Shown here piece by piece: positions 36,082-43,824 of a stretch of 64,000 nucleotides of DNA (positions within the stretch are counted from its first letter, which is position 1; every line of letters begins with the position of its first letter). A model generated the notes under the pieces. It saw only the letters and a program-made list of their open reading frames with translations, was not told where the DNA came from and ran no database searches. A program made the position numbers and the translations under genes. The stretch comes from Vicinamibacteria bacterium (GTDB lineage Bacteria; Acidobacteriota; Vicinamibacteria; Fen-336; JAGNNV01). Where the stretch lies: NCBI GenBank assembly GCA_019694155.1, contig JAIBCN010000038.1:50358-114357 (forward strand). The letters run 5' to 3'.

Positions 36082-37043
36082 CGGGAGAGCGCCTCCTTCA
36101 GGTCGCTTTCGATGTCGTCCTTGAGGGACTGGGGTTTGATGACCGCGACCCGGGGCACGAAGCTCCGGATCCAGGCCTTGAGTTCGCGCGAGAGAGCCAC
36201 GTTGAGCTTGAGATCGAACGAGCCGTCGGCGCGCGTGGTGATTTCCTGCGATTCGTGCCAGGTGCGGTCCTTGATGCTGTCGGCGAGGGCGGCGTCGAAG
36301 CGCAGGACCACCTCCTGGGCCTTGCCTCCCGCGATGCCGAAAGCGCTCCTCGTGTGGGCCTCGATGTCCTGGTCCTTGGGCATCTCGAAGCTCACGTCCA
36401 TGAGCGCGATGCGCTCGATGCGCTCCACCGCGAAAGTGCGCACCTCGTCGTACTCCTCGACCCGCCCGTAGAGGTACAGGCCGCCCTGGTAATAGACGAC
36501 CCGGTAGGGGTCGACCTCGTAGCGCTTGGCGCGCTTCGAGCTCGCCGAGTAGTAGGACATGTCCACGCGGCGTTCGTGGAGAGTGGCGTCGACGAGGGTG
36601 GCGATCACGCCCTTCTTGGCCGAATAGTCCTTCGAAGGGAAGGGGCGCGCGCCGAAGAGGTCGGAGATGCGCGAGAGGTACTTCGTGCTCTTCTCGGGCA
36701 GGGCGGCCCGGATCTTGACGAACGCGGAGTCGAGGTCGGCCGCGAAAGGCGCTCCCGAGAGAATGGTCATGAGGTGCCGGCCGAAGTAAAGGGCCGCCAT
36801 CTCGGACATGGTGAAGGTGGCCTGGGCCTTCTGGGAGTAGCCCTCGAGGAGGCGCCACACCTTGCGGCCGCTCTCCTTGTCGTCGTAGAGCGGAAACCCC
36901 GCCTCCTGGAGCGCCTCGATGTCCCTCCGGATGGTGCGCAGCGCCACGTCGTGCTCTTGGGCCAGGTCGGAAGCGGTGACGTAGCGGCTCTTTTCAATCC
37001 GCTTGAGAATCTTCCACTGGCGGATGACTTCGGCGTTCCGCAT
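36066..37043 (-). CDS. HTH/WYL-domain transcriptional regulator
   Basis: A 325-residue regulator with a DeoR-type winged helix (about 8-60, [25 protein letters not shown]) and a central WYL domain (about 150-230, with [32 protein letters not shown], abbreviated here by its ends) plus a WCX C-terminal extension. WYL proteins bind nucleic-acid or nucleotide ligands and often control DNA-damage or defence genes. The stop overlaps the queF start, so the regulator may respond to a queuosine-related ligand; that is inference from context only. ATG 37043 follows a TAAGTT box by 6 nt. Confidence 0.9.
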   Translation of the reverse strand: MRNAEVIRQWKILKRIEKSRYVTASDLAQEHDVALRTIRRDIEALQEAGFPLYDDKESGRKVWRLLEGYSQKAQATFTMSEMAALYFGRHLMTILSGAPFAADLDSAFVKIRAALPEKSTKYLSRISDLFGARPFPSKDYSAKKGVIATLVDATLHERRVDMSYYSASSKRAKRYEVDPYRVVYYQGGLYLYGRVEEYDEVRTFAVERIERIALMDVSFEMPKDQDIEAHTRSAFGIAGGKAQEVVLRFDAALADSIKDRTWHESQEITTRADGSFDLKLNVALSRELKAWIRSFVPRVAVIKPQSLKDDIESDLKEALSRWKNS

Positions 37044-37049
37044 GCCGCT

Positions 37050-37055
37050 AACTTA
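37050..37055 (-). promoter_or_regulatory. Candidate -10 box for a leaderless WYL-regulator mRNA (TAAGTT)
   Basis: On the minus strand TAAGTT lies 6 nt before the ATG at 37043. The box lies in the short gap after the HPt gene. No -35 of quality was found. Confidence 0.28.
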
Positions 37056-37060
37056 TCAGG

Positions 37061-37429
37061 CTATGAGAGACCCTCGATCGTCGGCGTGGCCCGGGTGAAC
37101 TCGTCGAGCAGGGAGGCGACGCGCCGCGGGGTGTCCGGGCTGGCGGCGCCCCCTTTCGTATCGATCTCCAGCGAACGGCAGGCAGCCGACAGTCGCATGA
37201 GGCCCAGGGTGGCGGAACTCGACTTCAGGGAATGGGCGATCCGCGTCACCTGCTTCCAGTCCCCCTGGTCGCGGTACTCCTTGAGGTCTTCGAGGGCGTT
37301 CGCGCTCTCATGCAGAAAAAGTTGCGCCATCTCCGCCACGAAGGTCGCCCCCTGATCGCCGGCCACGGCGCGCAGCTTTTCAATGGCAACAGGGTCGAAA
37401 AGAGGGATTGCGGCAAGGTCGTCGGTCAT
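37061..37429 (-). CDS. Histidine phosphotransfer (HPt) domain protein
   Basis: Phosphorelay intermediate of 122 residues, essentially one four-helix HPt domain. The phosphorylated histidine is His66 in RIAHSLKSSSATLGL, matching AHxLKGxxxxxG with a serine at the usual glycine. No sensor kinase or response regulator is adjacent, so its partners lie elsewhere. It is 17 nt upstream of the WYL regulator on the same strand and may be cotranscribed with it. Confidence 0.85.
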   Translation of the reverse strand: MTDDLAAIPLFDPVAIEKLRAVAGDQGATFVAEMAQLFLHESANALEDLKEYRDQGDWKQVTRIAHSLKSSSATLGLMRLSAACRSLEIDTKGGAASPDTPRRVASLLDEFTRATPTIEGLS

Positions 37430-37494
37430 GGGGGAGGCGGGAGTGTAGCCGCCGCCTTGGCTTCATCGTGTGATCTTCGTCATGATGGCGGATC

Positions 37495-38337
37495 ATGATG
37501 ATCCTCACCGCGGTGCTTGGCCTGGCCCTTCTCGAAGCGGCTCCCCAGGCCGACGATCCGCAGCGCGCGGAGACTCTCGCCTGGCGGCAGAAGCGGGAGA
37601 CGGACCTTCTCGCCGACCAGGGCTGGCTCGCGGTCTCCGGCCTTCCCTGGCTGAAAGAGGGCACGACCACCCTCGGCTCGGGCGAAGGCAACACCATTCG
37701 TCTCGCCGACGGTCCGGCGCAGTGGGGCGCCATCGAGCGCAGCGAGTCGAAGGTGGTGCTTCAGCCCAAAGACGGTCCTGCGCGCGAGATCACTGTGAAG
37801 GACGAGCCGTTTCGGATCGGCCGCACCTGGATTCAGCTCATCCGCCGAAGCGACCTCGTGGGCCTGAGGCTGTGGGATCCGGGCAATGCCCGCAAGCTGG
37901 CGTTCAAGGGGCTGCGATGGTTCGATGTGAACGGCCACTACCGGGTGCGCGGCCGCCTCATCCCGAGCGCACAGCCCGCGACAGTGAAGATCGCGAACGT
38001 CCTCGGCCAGGTCAACGACTTCGAGAGCCCCGGAGTGGTTGAGTTCGAGATTCTCGGAAAGAAGCTAAGGCTGACGCCCGTCTACGAGACGCCGAAGCAT
38101 GACGAACTCTTCTACATCTTCAAGGACGCGACGTCGGCGAAGTCGACCTATGGCGCCGGCCGCTTCCTCTATTCGGCGCTGCCGGATCCGGCCGGCACGG
38201 TGATTCTCGACTTCAACCGCGCTTACTCCCCGCCCTGCGCCTTCACCGACTTCGCGACCTGTCCGCTGCCGCCTCTTCAGAACCGGCTCGATATCGCGAT
38301 CGACGCCGGCGAGCTGGACCCGCACCGGGAACACTGA
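37495..38337 (+). CDS. DUF1684-domain protein, secreted or membrane-associated
   Basis: A 280-residue protein with a short hydrophobic N-terminus (ILTAVLGLALLEAAPQA) suggesting a signal peptide. The rest is DUF1684: ETDLLADQGWLAVSGLPWL at the start, RWFDVNGHYRVRGRLIP, DATSAKSTYGAGRFLY and the C-terminal DFNRAYSPPCAFTDFATCPLPP, whose PPCAF-x-ATCPLPP motif is diagnostic. The domain is common in Bacteroidota, Acidobacteriota and actinobacteria; its biochemical role is not established. It is divergent from the HPt gene and 4 nt from rlmN. Confidence 0.88.
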   Translation: MMILTAVLGLALLEAAPQADDPQRAETLAWRQKRETDLLADQGWLAVSGLPWLKEGTTTLGSGEGNTIRLADGPAQWGAIERSESKVVLQPKDGPAREITVKDEPFRIGRTWIQLIRRSDLVGLRLWDPGNARKLAFKGLRWFDVNGHYRVRGRLIPSAQPATVKIANVLGQVNDFESPGVVEFEILGKKLRLTPVYETPKHDELFYIFKDATSAKSTYGAGRFLYSALPDPAGTVILDFNRAYSPPCAFTDFATCPLPPLQNRLDIAIDAGELDPHREH

Positions 38338-38341
38338 CGCC

Positions 38342-39364
38342 GTGAGTGCGGCGCAAATCGATGCGCTCGCCGCCACGGTCGGCGATCTTCGGTCCCTGCT
38401 CGGGAGCGACGCGCGGGCCCTGGCTCTCCGTCGGGCGCTCATGGAAGGGTCGCTTGGAGCCCTTCCCGCGAAAGTGCCCGGAGTCTCCGAGTCCGTGCTC
38501 GGCCCTCTGCGCGGATCCCTCGTTCTGCCCTCGGTTCGCATCTCCTCGATGCTCGAAGCCGAGGACGGAACCACCAAGTGGGCGCTCGAGTTCGGCGACG
38601 GCCAAAGCGCCGAGACCGTCCTCATCCCCTCGCGCACCCGGGCCACGGTGTGCGTCTCGTCCCAGTCCGGCTGCACGCGCTCCTGCGCCTTTTGCGCGAC
38701 GGCCACCCTGGGCTTCCGGCGTCATCTCACCGCGGGGGAGATCGTGCATCAGTACCTGGTCGCGCGCGACGCCGCCGCGCAGGCCGGCCTCGAGGCCTCG
38801 AACGTGGTCTTCATGGGAATGGGCGAGCCCCTCGACAACCTCGACGCGGTTCTCCTGGCCGCGCGTTCGCTGACCGACGTCTTTCCGGGCCTCTCGCCGC
38901 GCCGCGTGACCGTGTCCACCTCCGGCGTGGTCCCGCGGATGGCCCGCTTCCTGCGCGAGAGCCGCGCGAGCCTGGCGCTCTCTTTGAACGCAAGCGACGA
39001 CGCGACGCGGACGAAGATCATGCCCCACAACCGGACGTGGCCTCTCGCTTCCATCGTGAAGGTGCTGCGCGAAGCGTCCTCGGAGCGTCCCCGGCGCTAT
39101 TTCGTCGAGTACGTCCAGCTGCCGGGAGTGAACGACACCGCCGAAGACGCCGCGCGGATCGCCGAACTGCTGCGCGGCCTCGACGTCCACGTGAACGTGA
39201 TTCCTCACAACCCGTTTCCAGGGAGCCCGTTCCGGGCCCCCGCCCGCGAGGACACGCTGCGCTTCCACGACCAGGTGAAGGCACAGGGCCTCACCGGCAT
39301 CATCCGCTGGCCCCGCGGCCGCGACGTGTCGGGCGCCTGCGGCCAGCTCGCCCTGCGGGCCTGA
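38342..39364 (+). CDS. rlmN: 23S rRNA (adenine(2503)-C(2))-methyltransferase RlmN
   Basis: Radical-SAM enzyme methylating C2 of A2503 in 23S rRNA and A37 in some tRNAs. The 340 residues, GTG start, have the cluster-binding motif SCSQSGCTRSCAFCAT with CxxxCxxC near 111-118, the FMGMGEPLDN element, and the C-terminal catalytic cysteine in VSGACGQL near residue 335. Cfr resistance enzymes share this fold; the C8-specific Cfr signature is not obvious, so RlmN is favoured. Confidence 0.93.
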   Translation: MSAAQIDALAATVGDLRSLLGSDARALALRRALMEGSLGALPAKVPGVSESVLGPLRGSLVLPSVRISSMLEAEDGTTKWALEFGDGQSAETVLIPSRTRATVCVSSQSGCTRSCAFCATATLGFRRHLTAGEIVHQYLVARDAAAQAGLEASNVVFMGMGEPLDNLDAVLLAARSLTDVFPGLSPRRVTVSTSGVVPRMARFLRESRASLALSLNASDDATRTKIMPHNRTWPLASIVKVLREASSERPRRYFVEYVQLPGVNDTAEDAARIAELLRGLDVHVNVIPHNPFPGSPFRAPAREDTLRFHDQVKAQGLTGIIRWPRGRDVSGACGQLALRA

Positions 39365-39469
39365 CGACGCCGGCCTCCCTGATCGAGCCCGATCACCTTA
39401 TTGAACAAGGGGGCGGCCTGTCGCCGATTTGGTTACACTCGCGGTCCCTTTTCTTCGAGCAAGGACCCC

Positions 39470-41800
39470 ATGAAAAAACTCCTCCTGGCCGCTCTCGCCG
39501 GTTCGTCCCTCATCGCGGCCGCGCCGCCTGCGCCCTTCGAACTCTCGGTGGCTTCGATCATGCGCGGGCCGAAGCTCGTCGGTTACGCGCCCGACTCGAT
39601 CCGGTGGGCGGGCGATTCGAAGGAGTTCTGGTTCGAGTGGCGGAAGCCGGGCGACACCGAGAACTCGACCTGGGTGACGAACGCGGCCACCGGGGAGGCG
39701 CGCAAGCTCACGGACGCCGAACGCCGGAACGTTCCTCCCGTGAACGCCGACTGGGACGCGGCGCATCGCCGGGCGGTGTTCTCCCAGGGCGGCGACGTGG
39801 TTCTCGTCGACACGGTTGCGAAAACGCGGCGCGTGATCACCCGCACGACGGGCAACGAATCGCGCGCGCGCTTCGCGAAGAACGAGACGCACGTGTCGTT
39901 CGTGCGTGACAACGCTCTCTTCCTCGTCCCCGCGAGCGGCGACGGGGAGGGCGGCCTCGTCCAGCTGTACGAGGCCGGACCGAAGAGAAGAGATCCGGTG
40001 CTCACCGATGCCCAGAAGATGATGCGCGAGGAGGAGCAGAAGCTCCTCGCCTTCGTGAAGAAGACCGCGGACGAGCGGAAGGCCCGCGAAGAAAAGCGCG
40101 ACGCCGAGGCGCTTCCCAAGCTCGATCTCGCCGAGGGCGAGACCGTGGTCGACGCCCAGCTGTCTCCGGACGGCGATCACGTCTTCGCGGTGGTGTCGAC
40201 CCGGGCCACGGGCTCGAAGACCGCCGACGTCTCGAACTACATCACGGAGTCGTCGTACACCGAGCCGATCCCCGCCCGGAACCGCGTGGGCGACAGCCAG
40301 GACAAGAACCGCCTGGTGATCCTCAACCTGAAGACGAAGAAGGTAGCGACGGCGAGCCTCGCCGCGCTCAAGACGGAGACGAAGACGGCGGAGGGGAAGG
40401 CCGAGACGAAGGACCGCGACGCGCGCTGGTCTACGCCCGAGATCTCCGGCGACGGGAAACTCGCGATCGCCATCGTCCGCAGCGCCGACAACAAGGACCG
40501 CTGGTTCGTCCGCGTCGATCCCGAGACCGGCGTGGGGACCGCGCTTCTCAACGATCATGATGACAAGTGGCTGCGCGAGCTCTTCCAGGGCGGCATGGGC
40601 TTCCTCGCCGACGAGCGCACGCTCTGGTTCACCTCGGAGAAGCCCGGCTACATGCACCTCTTCACCCTGGACGCGGCGGCCGCGAGTCCCGAGGCGAAGG
40701 CCCTCACCAGCGGCTCGTGGGAGATCGCGAACGTCGACCTTTCCCTCGATCGCAAGACCTTCTATCTCACCACCACGGAGGCGGGATCGGGCGAGCGTCA
40801 TCTTTATTCCATGGCCAGTACCGGCGGGCCCCGCACGCGGCTCACCACCGTGGTGGGCTCGCACGAAAGCCGGGTCTCGCCGGACGGCGCCGCCCTCGCC
40901 ACCGTGTACTCGGCGGGCAACAAGCCGCCCGAGATCTACGTGGGCCCTTTCGCGAACGACCTCGCGAAGCGCGTGACCACTTCGCCTTCCGCGGAATGGC
41001 TGGCCGGGAAGTGGCTGGATCCCAAAGTCGTCATGGTGACCGCGCGCGATGGCGTGAAGGTGCCGTCCCGTCTGTATCGCCCGGAGGACCTGGGCGCGAA
41101 GCCGAACCCCAAGCGCCCGGCCGTCATCTTCGTGCACGGGGCGGGCTACCTGCAGAACGCCCATCGCTACTGGTCGACCTACTACCGCGAGTACATGTTC
41201 CACCACCTCCTCGCTTCGAAGGGCTACGTGGTTCTCGACGTCGACTACCGCGGCAGTGCGGGCTACGGCCGCGACTGGCGGACCGCGATCTATCGCCACA
41301 TGGGCGGAGCCGACCTCGAAGACATCGTGGATGGCGCCAGGTACCTCGTGAAGGAACAGGGCGTCGACCCGAACCGCATCGGTGTCTACGGCGGCAGCTA
41401 CGGCGGCTTCATCACTCTCATGGGGATGTTCACCACGCCGGGCACGTTCGCGGCGGGCGCGGCGCTCCGGCCGGTGACGGACTGGGCGCACTACAACCAC
41501 GGCTACACCTCGAACATCCTCAACGTGCCCCAGTCGGATCCCGAGGCCTACAGGAAGAGTTCGCCCATCTATTTCGCGGAAGGGCTGAAGGGAGCGCTCC
41601 TCATCTGCCACGGTGTGGTCGACACCAACGTGCACTTCTCCGACTCCGTTCGCCTCGCCCAGCGTCTCATCGAGCTGCGCAAGGACAACTGGGAGCTCGC
41701 CATGTACCCGGTGGAGAATCACGGCTTCGAAGAAGAGACGAGCTGGGCCGACGAGTACAGCCGGATCCTCAAGCTCTTCGAGCGCGAACTCAAGAAGTGA
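39470..41800 (+). CDS. Prolyl oligopeptidase-family (S9) peptidase
   Basis: A secreted peptidase of 776 residues from ATG 39470; the AAGGA Shine-Dalgarno and signal peptide (LLLAALAGSSLIAAAPP) support this start. An N-terminal beta-propeller (about 50-520, including a Lys/Glu-rich loop near 185-215) precedes the alpha/beta-hydrolase domain. The catalytic Ser is in GVYGGSYGGFITL (about 641), Asp in GVVDTNVHF (about 717) and His in ENHGFEEET (about 750). The architecture is that of DPP IV/acylaminoacyl-peptidase relatives. It probably cleaves peptides in the periplasm. Confidence 0.92.
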   Translation: MKKLLLAALAGSSLIAAAPPAPFELSVASIMRGPKLVGYAPDSIRWAGDSKEFWFEWRKPGDTENSTWVTNAATGEARKLTDAERRNVPPVNADWDAAHRRAVFSQGGDVVLVDTVAKTRRVITRTTGNESRARFAKNETHVSFVRDNALFLVPASGDGEGGLVQLYEAGPKRRDPVLTDAQKMMREEEQKLLAFVKKTADERKAREEKRDAEALPKLDLAEGETVVDAQLSPDGDHVFAVVSTRATGSKTADVSNYITESSYTEPIPARNRVGDSQDKNRLVILNLKTKKVATASLAALKTETKTAEGKAETKDRDARWSTPEISGDGKLAIAIVRSADNKDRWFVRVDPETGVGTALLNDHDDKWLRELFQGGMGFLADERTLWFTSEKPGYMHLFTLDAAAASPEAKALTSGSWEIANVDLSLDRKTFYLTTTEAGSGERHLYSMASTGGPRTRLTTVVGSHESRVSPDGAALATVYSAGNKPPEIYVGPFANDLAKRVTTSPSAEWLAGKWLDPKVVMVTARDGVKVPSRLYRPEDLGAKPNPKRPAVIFVHGAGYLQNAHRYWSTYYREYMFHHLLASKGYVVLDVDYRGSAGYGRDWRTAIYRHMGGADLEDIVDGARYLVKEQGVDPNRIGVYGGSYGGFITLMGMFTTPGTFAAGAALRPVTDWAHYNHGYTSNILNVPQSDPEAYRKSSPIYFAEGLKGALLICHGVVDTNVHFSDSVRLAQRLIELRKDNWELAMYPVENHGFEEETSWADEYSRILKLFERELKK

Positions 41801-41891
41801 CGGCCGCGCGGGGAGCGGCTCGATAGCGGTCGTCGACTACACTCTTCGCTCACCTCGTATCGATTCACATTCAAGGAGCAAGCCCACACCC

Positions 41892-42329
41892 ATGGCCAAG
41901 GGAACCCCCGACTACCAGGATGCCGACCTCGTTCTCCGCGTCTACGAGATGCGCCGCGAGCCCGTGATGCGCGCATCACGCGACGCGTTCAACGGCAAGT
42001 TCTGGCCCGCGAACTACGACGAGGTGAAAGCCATCGCCACCCAGGGGCACGAGCTGAACGCGGCCTACCGGCAGCTCGGCACCTACTGGGAAATGGTCTA
42101 CGGCCTCGTGAAGCACGGCATCGTCAACACCGAATTCTTCATGGAGACGAACGGCGAGGGCATCTTCATGTACGCGAAGCTCGAGCCGTATCTCGAACAG
42201 CTTCGCAAGGACTTCAACCCCACCATTCTCCGCAACACCGAATGGGTGGCGAAGGAGACCGAGCGGGGCCGGATGCTCACCGTGATGTTCAAGGCGCGCG
42301 TCCAGAAGGTTCTCGACTCGAAGAAGTAA
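41892..42329 (+). CDS. Conserved hypothetical protein
   Basis: A 145-residue, mostly helical soluble protein with no signal peptide. ATG 41892 follows an AAGGAG Shine-Dalgarno, so the longer open frame upstream inside the peptidase gene is not used. The sequence has YEMRREPVMRASRDAFNGKFWP and NTEFFMETNGEGIFMYAKLEPYLEQLR-type segments; the first is conserved-looking but I cannot name the family. It is followed after 10 nt by the next gene with overlapping translation signals, so the two form an operon. Confidence 0.75.
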   Translation: MAKGTPDYQDADLVLRVYEMRREPVMRASRDAFNGKFWPANYDEVKAIATQGHELNAAYRQLGTYWEMVYGLVKHGIVNTEFFMETNGEGIFMYAKLEPYLEQLRKDFNPTILRNTEWVAKETERGRMLTVMFKARVQKVLDSKK

Positions 42330-42339
42330 AGGAGCCGCC

Positions 42340-43032
42340 ACGCCCGCTTCCCACATCCCGAACTTCGTCGTCATCGGCGGGCCGGAAATCCACGCCGGAT
42401 ACGTGAGACGGCTGTTCAGGGCGGAGGCGGCGGGCCGGATCACGTTCGGGAGGGTGGTGATCGTGGATCGCGACCCCGGTTGCGCGGCCGCCGCCCTTCA
42501 GAGTCCGCGGGTGAGGCTGGACGTGGCGTCGTGGGATGACTGGCTCGCCCTGAACCTCTCGCGCTGCGGGATGGGCGACCACCTCGTGCCCTACCACTGG
42601 GCGCCGCACGTTCTTCTCGACTGGCTCGCCGCTGATCTCTCTCGCCATGGCCTCACCCTGAGGCGGACCGCGGATGTGAACGATCCTCCCGTCCGTCCGC
42701 CGGTGCTTCGTGAGACGAAGGCGGGGGACCTCGCGATGTCGTACGCGGAGTGGCTGTGCCCGCCGGCCTGCATCGAGCCCGCTCTCTGTCCGCACACGCG
42801 CGGGCCGAAGTCATGGAGCCTCGCGGGAGAACTGGCGAGAGCGCCGCGGTCCTTCGTCTTTCCATGCCTGCATCTCGCGTACGGCGTGGGCACGATTCCG
42901 CTCTCCGCGATCTTCGGAGTGAGAGACCACCTCGTCGAGGCCCTCCGCCGCGGCGAGGTGGGTCCGGAGGCGCCGGCCTGGATCAGCTCGGCCAGCCACT
43001 GCCACGGACTGGCCGCGAGAGTCACCGCGTAG
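42340..43032 (+). CDS. Conserved hypothetical protein, possible ACG start
   Basis: A protein of about 230 residues. Frame choice: the first ATG/GTG in frame is GTG 42403, but the 21 codons before it read FVVIGGPEIHAGY-like sequence suggesting a real beta-strand, loop and helix, and an AAAGGAG Shine-Dalgarno lies 5 nt before an ACG at 42340. The protein has a cysteine/histidine cluster, CPPACIEPALCPHTRG, near the middle and CLHLAYGVGTIPLS later, which could bind metal. I recognise no family. If ACG is not used, the product is 209 residues. Confidence 0.6.
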   Translation, partial: TPASHIPNFVVIGGPEIHAGYVRRLFRAEAAGRITFGRVVIVDRDPGCAAAALQSPRVRLDVASWDDWLALNLSRCGMGDHLVPYHWAPHVLLDWLAADLSRHGLTLRRTADVNDPPVRPPVLRETKAGDLAMSYAEWLCPPACIEPALCPHTRGPKSWSLAGELARAPRSFVFPCLHLAYGVGTIPLSAIFGVRDHLVEALRRGEVGPEAPAWISSASHCHGLAARVTA

Positions 43033-43079
43033 CTCGGCCCTTGCCGGATCCGCGGAACGCCGAAGGAGTGCTCCCAGCC

Positions 43080-43130
43080 GTCATTGCGAGGAGGCCACGC
43101 GGAAGGCTCGCCGACGAAGCAATCTCGCGG
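43080..43130. repeat. Dispersed ATTGCGAG...GAAGCAAT repeat, copy B
   Basis: Begins GTCATTGCGAGGAGG and ends CGACGAAGCAATCTCGCGG, the most complete of the three copies. It lies at the left edge of the defence island. Confidence 0.75.
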
Positions 43131-43316
43131 CCGTGCGGAGCGTCCTACCCGGGCGCGAATCCTTGGGCCACGGGCGCCGGGATCAATCCACCCACGCCGC
43201 ATCAAGCGGACCACCGCCGGGTACGAGCCCGCGAGACGACGCGCTTCCGAGTGTGGTGGTCACGTCGGTTGCTACGCATCGGGCGTGAGGCGGCGGGACT
43301 CCACGCGTGGAGGCAC

Positions 43317-43344
43317 GCGCCGTCCTTTGGGGTGAGGACGGCGC
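43317..43344. promoter_or_regulatory. Perfect 10-bp inverted repeat upstream of the four-helix gene
   Basis: GCGCCGTCCT-N8-AGGACGGCGC ends 33 nt before the start at 43377. It is not followed by a T-tract. An operator or an RNA hairpin in the leader are both possible. Confidence 0.45.
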
Positions 43345-43376
43345 TTGGGCCGTTCCTCATTTAAAGGAGTCCCGCC

Positions 43377-43772
43377 TTGAATCTCACGCCCGATGACGCA
43401 ACCGACGCGCCCACCACACCCGCCGCGGACGAGCCGAAGCTCCTCGACCACGAACGGCTCGACTGCTTCCAGGTCGCTCTCCACTTCGCCGCCATGGTTC
43501 CGGACCTCACCCGGGCGGCCCGTCCGTCGCTGCGCGATCAACTCGAACGCGCGGCCGCTTCAGTCTGCCTGAACCTCGCCGAAGGCTGTGGCCGACGGAG
43601 CCGCCGGGATCGCCTCCATTTCTTCGCAATGGCGCAAGGATCTGCGATGGAGTGCGCGGCTGCGGTTGATGTCCTTCGGGTGACCGGCCACGTTACGATG
43701 CCGGACGCGACGCGTGCGAAGCACAAGCTCACGCGGGTTGTGCAGATGCTCGTCGGTCTTCGGCGGCGTTGA
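43377..43772 (+). CDS. Four-helix-bundle protein of the S23 / Avd-like family
   Basis: A 131-residue protein starting TTG after AAAGGAG. The pattern FQVALHFAAMVPDL, RDQLERAAASVCLNLAEGCGR, DRLHFFAMAQGSAMECAAAVDVL is that of the four-helix-bundle family found in 23S-rRNA intervening sequences and as Avd in diversity-generating retroelements. No reverse transcriptase or variable repeat is near, so it is a stand-alone member of unknown role. The helicase gene starts 52 nt downstream. Confidence 0.8.
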   Translation: MNLTPDDATDAPTTPAADEPKLLDHERLDCFQVALHFAAMVPDLTRAARPSLRDQLERAAASVCLNLAEGCGRRSRRDRLHFFAMAQGSAMECAAAVDVLRVTGHVTMPDATRAKHKLTRVVQMLVGLRRR

Positions 43773-43824
43773 GGTTCGTTGCGAGCCCCCGCCGGCCGGG
43801 ACACGCGATAGGCTCGCCGCAACC

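Larger units (their letters stand above)
43033..43376. other. Intergenic region bearing repeat copy B and hairpins, left edge of the defence island
   Basis: About 340 bases without a gene. It holds dispersed-repeat copy B (43080-43130), a 10-bp palindrome CCACGCGTGG (43301-43310), a perfect 10-bp inverted repeat (43317-43344) and the AAAGGAG Shine-Dalgarno of the next gene. Confidence 0.6.

Noticed and set aside
43377..43772. The four-helix-bundle gene as Avd of a diversity-generating retroelement
   Set aside because: No reverse transcriptase, template repeat or variable repeat was seen within reach.
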